Of a stretch of 64,000 nucleotides of DNA, positions 44,960-54,267 are shown in pieces (position 1 is the stretch's first letter; the number at the start of each line of letters is the position of its first letter). This stretch comes from Cellvibrio sp. 79 (GTDB taxonomy: Bacteria > Pseudomonadota > Gammaproteobacteria > Pseudomonadales > Cellvibrionaceae). The stretch spans positions 1,715,240-1,779,239 of the forward strand of contig MVDH01000003.1 of the NCBI GenBank assembly GCA_003056245.1. Direction: 5' to 3'. A program made the translations under genes and the position numbers. A model generated the notes under the pieces. It worked only from the letters and a program-made list of their open reading frames with translations, did not search any database and was not told where the DNA came from.

Positions 44960-45080
44960 AACACGGTTTACCAAATAATTAATAATTAACGTTAACTACA
45001 CGAGCGAAGCGCTTCTAATAAAAAGCACCATCAATAAACAGGTACGGCAAAAATTATTGGCAATAAAAACGAATGGAAAA

Positions 45081-45770
45081 CTAGATATCCAATTGTTTGC
45101 GCAATTCTTCCATGCGCTTGAGATTTTCTTCGCGGCTGAGCGGTGTTTCTATTGTTTGTGGCAATGCTGGCGCATTGGGTGCCGGTAATTGCTCGCCATT
45201 GATGACGCGCTCGCATATTTTTAGATAATGTCGCTCGAAAATCGGAAAGGCGATTTTTTCCGGATTGCTCGCCAGAAAATACCAATCACTTGCGCAACCC
45301 GCGTGATACACCGCCGCGTGGCTCCAGCGGTAAGCCGCTTTAGGGCTGGATGCGCGACAGGCTTCTACATAAGCGGCATGAGCATCAATCAACCCGAATT
45401 TTTCCGGCTCGCCCTGGCAGGCTCGAATCATACGGTGCAACGTTGGCAAATACTCTGACTCTTCTATCACTTTGCGTGCGCCGCGCAGGATTGTTTCCGG
45501 CGCAAAATGCGCAAGTGAATTTAGCCACAAGCGGCGTGCCTGATTGAGCAATTCGTTATCTTTAAACGCGCTGTAATACTGGTTGTGATAGTTAATGCGG
45601 AACAATGCAAATATTTGATTGATCGCATCCACATGCGCATCCGTCGGCGCACCGCGTTGTTCGCGTTGAGCATATGCAGAATCAGCTTGCCCAGCTGCGG
45701 TCGTTGAGCTGTTCTGCGAGGCTGCTATCTCTTGTGCGACTTGATTGATGAGCGTTTTGCTGTCCTGCAT
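45081..45770 (-). CDS. Replication protein P-like helicase-loader homologue
   Basis: A 229-residue cytosolic protein. The core LFRINYHNQYYSAFKDNELL, then RRLWLNSLAHFAPETILRGARKVIE and YLPTLHRMIRACQGEP resembles lambda replication protein P homologues that are encoded chromosomally in Pseudomonas-like bacteria. These deliver DnaB helicase. Only one ATG fits, so its first 89 bases overlap the end of the DnaT-like gene in another frame. It pairs with that gene as a possible replication-restart module. No phage genes are nearby, arguing for a resident rather than prophage gene. Confidence 0.7.
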   Translation of the reverse strand: MQDSKTLINQVAQEIAASQNSSTTAAGQADSAYAQREQRGAPTDAHVDAINQIFALFRINYHNQYYSAFKDNELLNQARRLWLNSLAHFAPETILRGARKVIEESEYLPTLHRMIRACQGEPEKFGLIDAHAAYVEACRASSPKAAYRWSHAAVYHAGCASDWYFLASNPEKIAFPIFERHYLKICERVINGEQLPAPNAPALPQTIETPLSREENLKRMEELRKQLDI

Positions 45771-46851
45771 GGTTAACCTGCTGCGAGTTGACGGTGGTTA
45801 ATGCGTGTTGTTTGGCCCAGTGATATTTCACGTGCTGCAAAAATTTGGTATTCCAACTGGCGTAAACCTGGTTGCTGTCGCGCCAGAAAAGTACAAACTC
45901 GGCTACTTGTTGCTGCGCGAATTGCAAATCGATATTCGCCAGTTTCAAAACGTCGTAGACATCTCTACCGGGCTGCCAGTTCTCGGGAATGCGCTTGGGT
46001 TCGGTATCGTGTTCCAGGGCGGAGCTGTAGCGCAGCCACTGGCGTTTTACGTGCTGGATAAATTTACTATTCCAGGTGCGGCCCACTTCGCCGCGCTCTT
46101 GCCAGTACACCACAAATTCCGGAATCGAATCTTCCACGAATGCGAGGCTGATGCCTGCGTGCTTTACTAGTACTTCCAATGCATCGCGGCTTGGCCGCCA
46201 TTGGCTGTGCATCGCAATTTCCTGATCGCGTTTTAAAAATTCTGCATCGCGTTCGCGCACTTGCCGTTCATTATCTTCACGTTGCTGGCGAGCATTTACG
46301 GTTTCGTGGTTGCGCCATTTATGCAGCACATCTTTCAAAAATTTCGCACCCCAGCTGTGGCTGGTTTCACCGCGTTCGCGCCAATAGGTAACGAATTCAG
46401 GTAACTGCTGCCACACAAACTCCTGTGCAATATTGTACTGGGCGATTTGCCGCATTAACTCCTGGTCGGGCTGCCAGTTAGGAGGAATCAGATTGGCCCC
46501 GGGAGTGATCTGGGGAGCGGAAGGCATCAGGTTGGTGCATACGGGGTTGCTATCAAGTGATAAGGTCAATCGACGGCTTTCCACAAACGGTGCCGAAACC
46601 AGTTGAATCACGCCTTTCTCATGCAGGTTACGGCTAATTCGCTGGATATCGTAATCGGTCCAAAACGGCATCATTCGTTCCGCCCAGCTACCATCCACAT
46701 CCAGCCATTGGCGACCATTGGAGGGCGTAAGCGGCAGGAAATTAGCCAATTCCGCCAAAATCCCCAGCATGCATGCCTCTTCCAGGCCAATAGTCGCGGC
46801 GAGGGAAGGGGAGATCAGCAGCGGGCGCTCGGGAATCAAGGGTGAAGTCAT
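45682..46851 (-). CDS. DnaT-like protein with three DnaT DNA-binding repeats
   Basis: A 389-residue cytosolic protein. Residues 1-105 form a winged-helix-like domain (EEACMLGILAELANFL, DIQRISRNLHEKGVI). Three DnaT-type repeats follow at about 123-182, 215-275 and 288-348, each with W.P......L....I...F....PEFV.YW..RGE...SW..KF..HV...W (for example WQPDQELMRQIAQYNIA). E. coli DnaT has one such unit, so a triple repeat is unusual. The C-terminus overlaps the P-like gene by 89 bases. Role: single-strand DNA binding in replication restart, inferred from the domain. Confidence 0.82.
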   Translation of the reverse strand: MTSPLIPERPLLISPSLAATIGLEEACMLGILAELANFLPLTPSNGRQWLDVDGSWAERMMPFWTDYDIQRISRNLHEKGVIQLVSAPFVESRRLTLSLDSNPVCTNLMPSAPQITPGANLIPPNWQPDQELMRQIAQYNIAQEFVWQQLPEFVTYWRERGETSHSWGAKFLKDVLHKWRNHETVNARQQREDNERQVRERDAEFLKRDQEIAMHSQWRPSRDALEVLVKHAGISLAFVEDSIPEFVVYWQERGEVGRTWNSKFIQHVKRQWLRYSSALEHDTEPKRIPENWQPGRDVYDVLKLANIDLQFAQQQVAEFVLFWRDSNQVYASWNTKFLQHVKYHWAKQHALTTVNSQQVNHAGQQNAHQSSRTRDSSLAEQLNDRSWAS

Positions 46852-46965
46852 GGTAATAACAGGGCAAAAAACCGAAACATAGAAGGTCGGGAATTGTAGG
46901 CTGATAGGCTAATCGGCGCCAGTGCAAAAGGGGCGTTGGCTGCTTTCCTTATCGGGCGGCTGGTG

Positions 46966-48345
46966 TTATTGCTGATGTAGCGGGGCTGTTTTGGGGATGT
47001 TCAGGGTAAATGCGGCGCCTTGCGATTGATCTTCATTAATACTGATGTCACCGCCCAACTTGTGCGTAATCAGGTTATACACAATCGACAAGCCCAGGCC
47101 TGAACCGCCGGTACGGCGCGCGGTAGTAAAGAAGGGCTCAAAAATTTTCGCGCGAATATCCTCCGCAATTCCGCAGCCATTATCCGTGTAATGAATTGCA
47201 ACCTGTTGCGGTGTTTCATGTAGCTGGATGTGTATTTTCTTTTCAGGCGTATTGTTAAAAGCGTGATGAATCGAGTTGGTAATCAGGTTGGTAATAATTT
47301 GGGCGATGGCGCCGGGGTAACTATTGATTTGAATAGGGGCGCCAGTGTCCAGTTGGCAATTAACCTGGCTTTTTTTTAACAGCGGCTGCAAGCTTTTCAA
47401 GGTGAGCGCAATGCAATCGCGCAGCTCAAATTGCTCTTCTTCATTCGCAGTATGAATCGCGCCGGATAATTTAAAATTTTGCACCAGGGTTGCTGCGCGG
47501 TTGAGATTATTGTTAATTAGCCCCAAACCATCATCGATACTCTCCAGAAATTGCGCAAAATCCTGCTCATTTAATTGTTCGTCATGATAGAGGTGCTGGA
47601 TGCGTTTTAACTCATTCGCGCAATGACTGGCAGAGGTAACTGCGATGCCCAACGGTGTGTTGATTTCATGAGCGAGCCCGGAAACCAATCGCCCGAGGGA
47701 TGCCAGTTTTTCGCTCTCGATTAATTTTGCCTGGGTGTGATTTAAATTGCGCAATGCATGTTGCAGTATTTCGGTGCGCTCGTTAATTTTTTGCTCAAGC
47801 TGGTCATTAATTTCTTGCAGCTGGCGCTCGTAATCATTGCGTTGTGCGGCACTGATCGCGCGGCCATAGGTATCTGCCAGCGCGCTTGCAAACGCAATTT
47901 CTTCACTGCTCCATTGGCGCTCTGGCCCCTGATGCTCGCAGCAAATAATACCGAGCATATTGCCGCGGTGGCGAATGGGGGCATCGAGCATGGAAGTAAT
48001 ACCAAAGGGAATTAAATAGCCATCGCGAAATTCAATGGTGCTGCTGTGTTCCTGTGCATTGTCAGCGACGATTGCGCGTTCATTATCCAGCGCAAGAAAA
48101 TAATTGGGATAAGTAGCACGCATGAGTTCCAGTTCACCATCAATAACACAATCATCACCATCAATCAGCATACGGCAGCGAATGGCCTGTTTGTCGTCGG
48201 TGAATATCCAGATACCAACACGATTAATCTGCAAACCGTGTAGCGCAGCGGTGAGAATTAATAGCCCAGCGGCTTGTAAGTCCCCATCGTCAACCATGCT
48301 GGATTTGGAAACATCATGCAGGATATCGTAGAGCGTACGGTACAT
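46966..48345 (-). CDS. GAF-domain sensor histidine kinase
   Basis: A 459-residue cytosolic kinase without membrane helices. Residues about 20-165 are a GAF domain, 165-210 a coiled coil, then HisKA with phosphoacceptor His226 (GRLVSGLAHEINTPLGIA) and a HATPase_c domain (NLITNSIHHAFN; DNGCGIAEDI; GSGLGLSIVYNL). It lies 25 bases after the HD-GYP response regulator gene in the same direction, so the pair is probably one two-component cassette, with the kinase phosphorylating the regulator. The GAF ligand is unknown. Confidence 0.9.
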   Translation of the reverse strand: MYRTLYDILHDVSKSSMVDDGDLQAAGLLILTAALHGLQINRVGIWIFTDDKQAIRCRMLIDGDDCVIDGELELMRATYPNYFLALDNERAIVADNAQEHSSTIEFRDGYLIPFGITSMLDAPIRHRGNMLGIICCEHQGPERQWSSEEIAFASALADTYGRAISAAQRNDYERQLQEINDQLEQKINERTEILQHALRNLNHTQAKLIESEKLASLGRLVSGLAHEINTPLGIAVTSASHCANELKRIQHLYHDEQLNEQDFAQFLESIDDGLGLINNNLNRAATLVQNFKLSGAIHTANEEEQFELRDCIALTLKSLQPLLKKSQVNCQLDTGAPIQINSYPGAIAQIITNLITNSIHHAFNNTPEKKIHIQLHETPQQVAIHYTDNGCGIAEDIRAKIFEPFFTTARRTGGSGLGLSIVYNLITHKLGGDISINEDQSQGAAFTLNIPKTAPLHQQ

Positions 48346-48370
48346 AAAAAATTATTATCCCGGAAAATAA

Positions 48371-49912
48371 TTAATGGCTGGTGTGATCGGGGAAGTTGAT
48401 GCGAATTTCACGAAAGTGTTCAAACAGCGATAATGCCGCATCAACCATTGCAGGATCGAATTGCTTGCCGCTGCGTTCGCTGACGTAATGGATAATATCG
48501 TTTTCCTGCCAAGGCTTTTTGTAGGCTCGCTCTGATCCTAACGCGTCGATTACATCGATAATCGCCACTATGCGCCCTTCGAGTGGAATTGCCTCGCCTT
48601 TTAAACCTTTTGGGTAACCACTGCCGTCCCAGTGTTCGTGATGGCTCAATGCAATACGAGCACCCATTTTGGCAATAGTGCGGGTGGAATCTTTTAATAG
48701 CTCGTAGCCTATCAGTGCATGGGTTTTCATCGTTTCCCATTCACTGTCGGTGAGTTTGCCAGGTTTGTGCAAAATGGTTTCCGGAATGCCGATTTTGCCT
48801 ATGTCATGCAATGGCGAGGCATATTTTAACGTTTCCGCATACTCACTGGTTTGGCCCAACTTTAAGGCCATTAACTCACACATCAACGCAACACGCCGCA
48901 CATGCGCACCGGTTTCCTTGGAGCGTTGCTCAATTGCATCGCCTAGTATTAGCAATAATTCTTTTTGCGTTTCCTGGGTATGTTCGCGGCTGTAAAGGTT
49001 TTGGAAAATCAAGGTGATATTAGCGGCAAATAATTTCAGTATTTCATCTTGCAAAGAGTTGTGCGGTTCGCGAAAACGGGTGTAGAGCACGCTCTGGGTT
49101 TTTTCATGGGTATGGTAATAACCGATAAAAATATCGTCGGTCACTGCGGATTCTTTTTTCTCCAATGTTTCTTCAATCGCTGCACGGACATCAGCGGGCA
49201 GTATTTCTGTATCCCACTGATTATTCAGTTTGACTTTATCGCCAGTGGCCGCCAATAAAATCAATTCGGCATCGCCAAATAAATCCACATGCCGGCTGAC
49301 CAAATACATTTCCGCTGTTTTGATATTCAGTAACTGAATGGTGTGGTTCAGGATGGCATTGCCAAATTGGTAGAGCGTTTGGCTGCGCAACACTGAATCG
49401 GATGCGGCAATAACTCTTTGCATTCCACGTTTGCTGGTTTCAATGGTAAGAATGTCGCGATAGGAACGAATCGATGAATAAACACAGGTTTTTAATTTGG
49501 TGTCAGTCAGTTCGGTTTTGCTTTTGTAATCATTAATGTCGTAGGTGCGAATAACGGTTTCTTCGGGCGATGATCCCGGTTGCCCGGTACGTAAAACAAT
49601 GCGTGTGGAATGATTGTTTAATTGATTGCGAATTTTATGGATTAATTCCAGGCCTGCTTCATCGCTCTCCATAACTACATCAATAAATGCCAGTGCGATA
49701 TCCGGGTGATCCTGAAATAACCGCAAGCCATCGGCCGCGCTATGGGCATTTAAAAATGCCAGTGGTTGTTCATCGATTTTGGTATTTTTCAATACCATTT
49801 GGGTGACTGCATGCACCTGTTCCTCATCATCAATAATTGCCACTTTCCACGGTTTTACCATTAGCTGGGGATTTATTGCGGTGGCAGCATCTGCAGGTTT
49901 AAGAAATTTCAT
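48371..49912 (-). CDS. Response regulator with HD-GYP c-di-GMP phosphodiesterase domain
   Basis: A 513-residue cytosolic output protein. Residues 20-140 form a receiver with phosphorylated Asp78 (FIDVVME). Residues about 160-310 form a DUF3369-like linker domain. Residues 320-505 are HD-GYP, with HDIGKIGIPETILHKPGKL and HHEHWDGSGYPKGL present, so c-di-GMP hydrolysis is expected. ATG 49912 preceded by AGGA is preferred to an ATG 15 codons upstream. First gene of a two-gene operon with the GAF kinase; couples a signal to c-di-GMP loss. PilZ receptor at 32950 is a possible downstream reader. Confidence 0.9.
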   Translation of the reverse strand: MKFLKPADAATAINPQLMVKPWKVAIIDDEEQVHAVTQMVLKNTKIDEQPLAFLNAHSAADGLRLFQDHPDIALAFIDVVMESDEAGLELIHKIRNQLNNHSTRIVLRTGQPGSSPEETVIRTYDINDYKSKTELTDTKLKTCVYSSIRSYRDILTIETSKRGMQRVIAASDSVLRSQTLYQFGNAILNHTIQLLNIKTAEMYLVSRHVDLFGDAELILLAATGDKVKLNNQWDTEILPADVRAAIEETLEKKESAVTDDIFIGYYHTHEKTQSVLYTRFREPHNSLQDEILKLFAANITLIFQNLYSREHTQETQKELLLILGDAIEQRSKETGAHVRRVALMCELMALKLGQTSEYAETLKYASPLHDIGKIGIPETILHKPGKLTDSEWETMKTHALIGYELLKDSTRTIAKMGARIALSHHEHWDGSGYPKGLKGEAIPLEGRIVAIIDVIDALGSERAYKKPWQENDIIHYVSERSGKQFDPAMVDAALSLFEHFREIRINFPDHTSH

Positions 49913-50054
49913 GGTAGTTGTCCTATAGGTTGAGTTAATTATAGGTAGTGCTACCAACTTGGGTGCTTGATGTTTAGATTGTTTTCATAATGCCTTTCAG
50001 GGTGAAGGAATTAATTGCAATAACTGGATGGTATTTGCATGAAGTTTGTAATGG

Positions 50055-50094
50055 CTTGTTACAGTCTGATACAGACCCATGCGCCTTGTTACAG
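50055..50094. promoter_or_regulatory. Phased TACAG repeats before the TonB-receptor operon
   Basis: CTTGTTACAG occurs twice (50055-50064 and 50085-50094), and a third TACAG lies at 50070-50074, so TACAG units are spaced 10 and 20 bases apart. Direct repeats one or two helical turns apart are the usual layout for OmpR-family regulators, and one is encoded in this operon. ATG 50153 is preceded by AAGGA. Confidence 0.45.
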
Positions 50095-50152
50095 CCAAGC
50101 TGTGCATGAGTGTTTAGGCTGCGAGCCCTCTCTCAGTCAAAAGGAAACTGTC

Positions 50153-52228
50153 ATGCTCAAGCCTGAATTTCGTCGCCATCCACTTAGTCTCCTGTTTTCC
50201 CTTCTACCGCTGGTTGCGGTTAATGCCTATGCGCAGCAAGCGACGCCCCAACGGGATGATGTGAGTGCTGCTGATACTGCAGTTGAAGAGGTGTTGGTAC
50301 GCGGCCGCCAAAGTGATTACTCGGTCATTACTGAAAATGCGCAAAAAATTGTGGATGTACCCGGTTCGCTGGGTGATCCATTGATGGCGGTATTTAGTTT
50401 GCCCGGCGTATTAAGTGAAGGGGATGGTGGCGGCGCACCGGCGGTGCGTGGTTCATCGCCCAGTGACAACCGTTACCTGGTAGATGGTGCACCGGCCGGT
50501 TACGTATTCCATGCGTTTTCCACGTCTATTTTTAATGAAAATATTATCCAGGATTTCCAATTGTTTTCTGCTGGCTTTGGACCACAGTACAACAATGCTA
50601 TTGGCGGTATCTTCGATATTAAATTGCGCGATCCGCGCCAGCAGGATTTTACAACGAAAGTTGATGTGTCGATTTTGCGTGCAGGAATATTTACCGAAGG
50701 ACAAGTTAGCGAAAACTCGGCGTTGTATTTATCGGCCCGAACCAGTTTATTGCAATATTTTTTTGATAAAGATGAGGCGGAAAAGGAGGATGGTATCCGT
50801 GTGCAGGACGCACCGGAAGACACGGATTACCAGTTCAAATACCAATACCGTTTAGGTGATAACCATAAGCTCACACTCAGCGCCAATGGCGCCAGTGATT
50901 TGGCCGCCGCAGAATTTACTGAACGTTCAACCGAAGCAATGGAAGAGCCGGATTTTGTCGGCAGTGCAAAAATCGACAACACTTTCCATAACCAGAGTTT
51001 GCGTTGGCAATTTGACGGCGATAGCGGTTCCGCATTTGATGCGCAAATCGGCCATTATGAAAATACCCAGGATACATTCTGGGGCGGCGATAAATATTTT
51101 TTCGACATGAAAAATTCCGATGTTTACGCATTGGCTAATTATTCATTTGTGGTGGGTGATAGCCACAACATTTCATTGGGTGGCGAACACCATGCTACCG
51201 AATACAGTTACGACGCCCGTTTTATTAATTATGTGTGTACCGAATTTGATCCGGACTGCGAGTTGCGCCGCGGTGAATTGATTGATGCGGAAGATAAAAT
51301 TCGCATCAAGGAATCATCGGTATACCTGAATGATCATTGGAGCCTTGGCGAACGATTTTCATTGGATGTCGGTGTGCAAAGCCATTACAACGATTACACC
51401 AAAGAAACGTTTACCCATCCGCGGGTGGCCATGAGTTGGGAGTTTGTTGACAAATGGACGCTAACTTCTTCGGCGGGTTCCTATAACCGTTTGCCGGATA
51501 TTGATAAAACATTTCCTGAAATTGGCAACACTGAACTCGATTCTCCGACGTCGGAACATTTTACGTTGGGAATCAAACAGGAATTGGCAAATGAATGGAG
51601 TTGGTCGGTGACGACTTATTACAAAACCATGGATAATTTGCCTCTTGCCAGTGACATCAACGATGACAGTAAACCGCTCTACACCAACAATGTGGAAGGT
51701 GAGGCTTATGGTGTAGATTTATTTATCAGCAAGGAGCGTACTGACCGTTGGTACGGTTGGCTTGCCATTAGCGCTTCACACAGTAATCGCACCAATAAGC
51801 TCACTGGAATTGAACGCGATTATTATCTGGATACACCACTGGTACTTAATTGGGTGATGAATTACCAGATTAATAAATTGTGGACGGTGGGCGGGCGTTT
51901 TACCGCACAATCCGGCCGCGCTTACACACCAATCACGGGTATCCAAAAAAATCCCTGGTTTGAAAACCGGATTTTGCCTGTCTATGGTGAACCTTATTCT
52001 GATCGCTTGCCGGTTTATGCGCGACTGGATTTGCGTTTCCAGCGTGAAATGACATTGTGGGGTTATCCCGGCACCTACAATATTGATATTCTTAACGCCC
52101 TCAATCGACGTAACGTGACTGACCGCAATCTCGATTATAAACGCACTTCATCGCCACAGGATTTCAAGCTGGAAGATGAAGTGGGATTGGGTGTAATTCC
52201 TGCGGTGGGTATGTCGCTGACTTTTTAA
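50153..52228 (+). CDS. TonB-dependent outer-membrane receptor
   Basis: A 691-residue receptor. Signal peptide 1-29, then a plug domain with EEVLVRGRQ, GSLGDPLMAVFSLPGVLSEG, PAVRGSSPSDNRYLVDGAP and FGPQYNNAIGGIFDIKLRDP, followed by an about 500-residue barrel ending in Phe (AVGMSLTF). The TonB box is not obvious. An in-frame ATG at 50039 would add a non-signal N-terminus; AAGGA before ATG 50153 decides. It heads a five-gene run (MipA/OmpV, DUF3019, response regulator, kinase). Ligand unknown; the operon context suggests response to an envelope-active compound. Confidence 0.88.
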   Translation: MLKPEFRRHPLSLLFSLLPLVAVNAYAQQATPQRDDVSAADTAVEEVLVRGRQSDYSVITENAQKIVDVPGSLGDPLMAVFSLPGVLSEGDGGGAPAVRGSSPSDNRYLVDGAPAGYVFHAFSTSIFNENIIQDFQLFSAGFGPQYNNAIGGIFDIKLRDPRQQDFTTKVDVSILRAGIFTEGQVSENSALYLSARTSLLQYFFDKDEAEKEDGIRVQDAPEDTDYQFKYQYRLGDNHKLTLSANGASDLAAAEFTERSTEAMEEPDFVGSAKIDNTFHNQSLRWQFDGDSGSAFDAQIGHYENTQDTFWGGDKYFFDMKNSDVYALANYSFVVGDSHNISLGGEHHATEYSYDARFINYVCTEFDPDCELRRGELIDAEDKIRIKESSVYLNDHWSLGERFSLDVGVQSHYNDYTKETFTHPRVAMSWEFVDKWTLTSSAGSYNRLPDIDKTFPEIGNTELDSPTSEHFTLGIKQELANEWSWSVTTYYKTMDNLPLASDINDDSKPLYTNNVEGEAYGVDLFISKERTDRWYGWLAISASHSNRTNKLTGIERDYYLDTPLVLNWVMNYQINKLWTVGGRFTAQSGRAYTPITGIQKNPWFENRILPVYGEPYSDRLPVYARLDLRFQREMTLWGYPGTYNIDILNALNRRNVTDRNLDYKRTSSPQDFKLEDEVGLGVIPAVGMSLTF

Positions 52229-52247
52229 ATGACAGGTTAATATTTTT

Positions 52248-53096
52248 ATGCTGATGAATTGTTGGCGCACAGGATTGTCCATCGCGTGGTTATGGCTGGT
52301 AATTATCGTGCCGGTATTGGCAGGTGATTTATCGAGCGATGTACGTAAAGGAACCTCCGGCCCGGATAATAGTAATGGCGGTTATTTTGAAGTTGGAGTG
52401 GGGCTTTCCACTTATACCAATCCGGTAGTGGGTATGCCGGAAGGCAATGAAAAAGGTGAAGTCCACACAGAGGGGTTTCTGGATATCAGTGCACGTTACC
52501 AATACCGGTGTTTATTTGCCGAGTTGTTTTCGCAAAGCCTCGAGCAATTTACGATGGGTTGCAATTTTTATAATGGCAACAATTGGTCGCTGGATTGGGT
52601 GGGGATGGCTCCGCATGATGGAATGAGTGAAGAGGAGAGCAATGATTACCGCGGCTTGAACAAACGCCGCGATGATTTCATGTCAGGTTTGCGCACCACC
52701 GCCTACTTCGGCAATTACATCGTGCAAATGCATGCGCTCGTTGATATCAGCGATACCCATCATGGTGAATTATATTCTTTGAAGTTGGCTCGCCATTGGC
52801 AATATCGCAATTGGACTGTTCACGGTATTGTCGGGGCAACTTATCGCTCTCAACAAATTACCGATTATTATTTTTCAATTGATGAATCTGAAGCATCAGA
52901 AAAATATCCACAATTTGACGCGCGCGCCAGCATGGCTTACGTGGCAGAAGTAGGTGCTTCTTACCCTCTTAACGAAAAATGGGTATTTCGCAGTTTGATT
53001 CGCCGGATTAACCTGGATTCGCGCGCAATGGAAAGTCCGCTAATTCTGGATGATCACGGTCAGATGATCGCGACCTCCGTCAGTTATGTGTTCTAA
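52248..53096 (+). CDS. MipA/OmpV-family outer-membrane protein
   Basis: A 282-residue exported barrel protein. Signal peptide 1-25. Seen: GYFEVGVGLSTYTNPVVGMP, DISARYQYRCLFAELFSQS, a long HGIVGATYRSQQITDYYFS (the family Y.s..DYYFGV pattern), and a terminal SVSYVF. MipA/OmpV proteins in other bacteria are scaffolds for peptidoglycan enzymes or osmotic/antimicrobial response proteins. Second gene of the operon, 20 bases after the TonB receptor. Confidence 0.8.
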   Translation: MLMNCWRTGLSIAWLWLVIIVPVLAGDLSSDVRKGTSGPDNSNGGYFEVGVGLSTYTNPVVGMPEGNEKGEVHTEGFLDISARYQYRCLFAELFSQSLEQFTMGCNFYNGNNWSLDWVGMAPHDGMSEEESNDYRGLNKRRDDFMSGLRTTAYFGNYIVQMHALVDISDTHHGELYSLKLARHWQYRNWTVHGIVGATYRSQQITDYYFSIDESEASEKYPQFDARASMAYVAEVGASYPLNEKWVFRSLIRRINLDSRAMESPLILDDHGQMIATSVSYVF

Positions 53097-53101
53097 GGGC
53101 G

Positions 53102-53521
53102 ATGACCATGGCCCGGTTTATTCAAGGAATCTGGATTGCCCTGTTGCTGTTACCAGTAAAAAATGCTTATGCGATTAATGAAACAACAGCGACCACAAAT
53201 CCGGTGTCAGCAAGTTTGCTCCTGACGCCGGCGCGCTGTGTGGCTTTGCACCAGGGGCAAATATGTTACCAGCGCGTGCAAATTTCCTGGAGCAGTTCTG
53301 CGGTGGGAAATTATTGTGTTTATATGGAGGAGCAAGCGCAACCATTGCATTGCTGGCAGGAGCAAACACAGGGGACATTAGTCTTTGAGTTTGCGAGTGA
53401 CTCCTCGCGCTTACTGCAATTAAAAAATGCGCAACAAAATATTGTTGCCGAAGCAAGTATGGAGGTTGCCTGGGTTTACAAGGCCAACACTCGCCGAAAA
53501 ACCCACTGGCGTTTATTTTAA
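53102..53521 (+). CDS. DUF3019-family exported protein
   Basis: A 139-residue protein with signal peptide (residues 1-25). The mature part LLLTPARCVALHQGQICYQ, YCVYME and PLHCWQEQ has four Cys in the pattern I associate with DUF3019 proteins, which commonly lie beside MipA/OmpV and two-component genes in marine Gammaproteobacteria. The predicted fold is a small beta sandwich. Start may be 53102 or 53108. It shares one base with the response regulator start (TAATG), so translation is coupled. Confidence 0.8.
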   Translation: MTMARFIQGIWIALLLLPVKNAYAINETTATTNPVSASLLLTPARCVALHQGQICYQRVQISWSSSAVGNYCVYMEEQAQPLHCWQEQTQGTLVFEFASDSSRLLQLKNAQQNIVAEASMEVAWVYKANTRRKTHWRLF

Positions 53522-54264
53522 TGATGATAACTAACGACTCAGACCTAGCTGAAAAAAAATCATCCGCCGCCAGTATTTTATTGGTGGAAGACGATGCCTC
53601 GCTCGCGGAATGGATTCAGCAATACCTGCAAGGCCATGAATATCAACTGCGCCATCTTGCGCGTGGGGATTTGGTCATTGCCGAAGTTCAGCAATATAAA
53701 CCTGAATTAATTATTCTGGATGTAATGCTACCTGGCAAAAATGGTTTTGATATTTGTCGTGAATTGCGTGCGTTTTACAATGGCCCGATTTTGATGCTAA
53801 CCGCACTCAGCGATGAAACCGATGAAGTGTTGGGACTGGAACTGGGCGCTAATGATTACCTGAACAAACCCGTGCGGCCGCGCGTATTACTGGCGCGTAT
53901 CAAGGCCCTGTTGCGGCGTGAACCGCAGGAGCAACAGCACGAACAACAGGATGGGCATTTGCAATTTGGCCAGTTAAAAATATTGCGCGATGCCAAAACA
54001 GTATTTTATCGCGAGCAACTGGTGCCTTTGACAGCGAATGAGTTTGATGTGTTGTGGTTGCTGGCGAGTAGCGCTGGCCAGGTCATCAGCCGCGATCAGT
54101 TAGTTACCCAATTGCGTGGTTTTGAATACGATGGTTTTGATCGTTCCATTGATATTCGCGTTTCCCGCCTGCGAAAAAAATTACTCGATAATGCGGAACA
54201 ACCTTATCGTATAAAAACGGTCTGGGCGCGTGGGTATTTGTTTTCACCAGAAGCCTGGGATTAA
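53521..54264 (+). CDS. OmpR-family response regulator
   Basis: A 247-residue transcription factor. Receiver domain at about residues 15-132 with acidic pocket LVEDD, phosphorylated Asp67 (ILDVMLPGKNG), Thr/Lys switch residues in MLTALSDE and LNKPVRP; winged helix at about 150-245 with PLTANEFDVLWLLASSAGQV, ISRDQL, and RSIDIRVSRLRKKL. It overlaps the DUF3019 stop by one base and precedes its kinase by three. Likely binds the phased TACAG repeats at 50055 and controls its own operon. Confidence 0.92.
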   Translation: MMITNDSDLAEKKSSAASILLVEDDASLAEWIQQYLQGHEYQLRHLARGDLVIAEVQQYKPELIILDVMLPGKNGFDICRELRAFYNGPILMLTALSDETDEVLGLELGANDYLNKPVRPRVLLARIKALLRREPQEQQHEQQDGHLQFGQLKILRDAKTVFYREQLVPLTANEFDVLWLLASSAGQVISRDQLVTQLRGFEYDGFDRSIDIRVSRLRKKLLDNAEQPYRIKTVWARGYLFSPEAWD

Positions 54265-54267
54265 TTC

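Noticed and set aside
45081..46851. Prophage remnant suggested by the lambda-P-like gene
   Set aside because: No integrase, terminase, capsid, repressor or att-like repeat nearby; chromosomal homologues of this pair are known in related bacteria.
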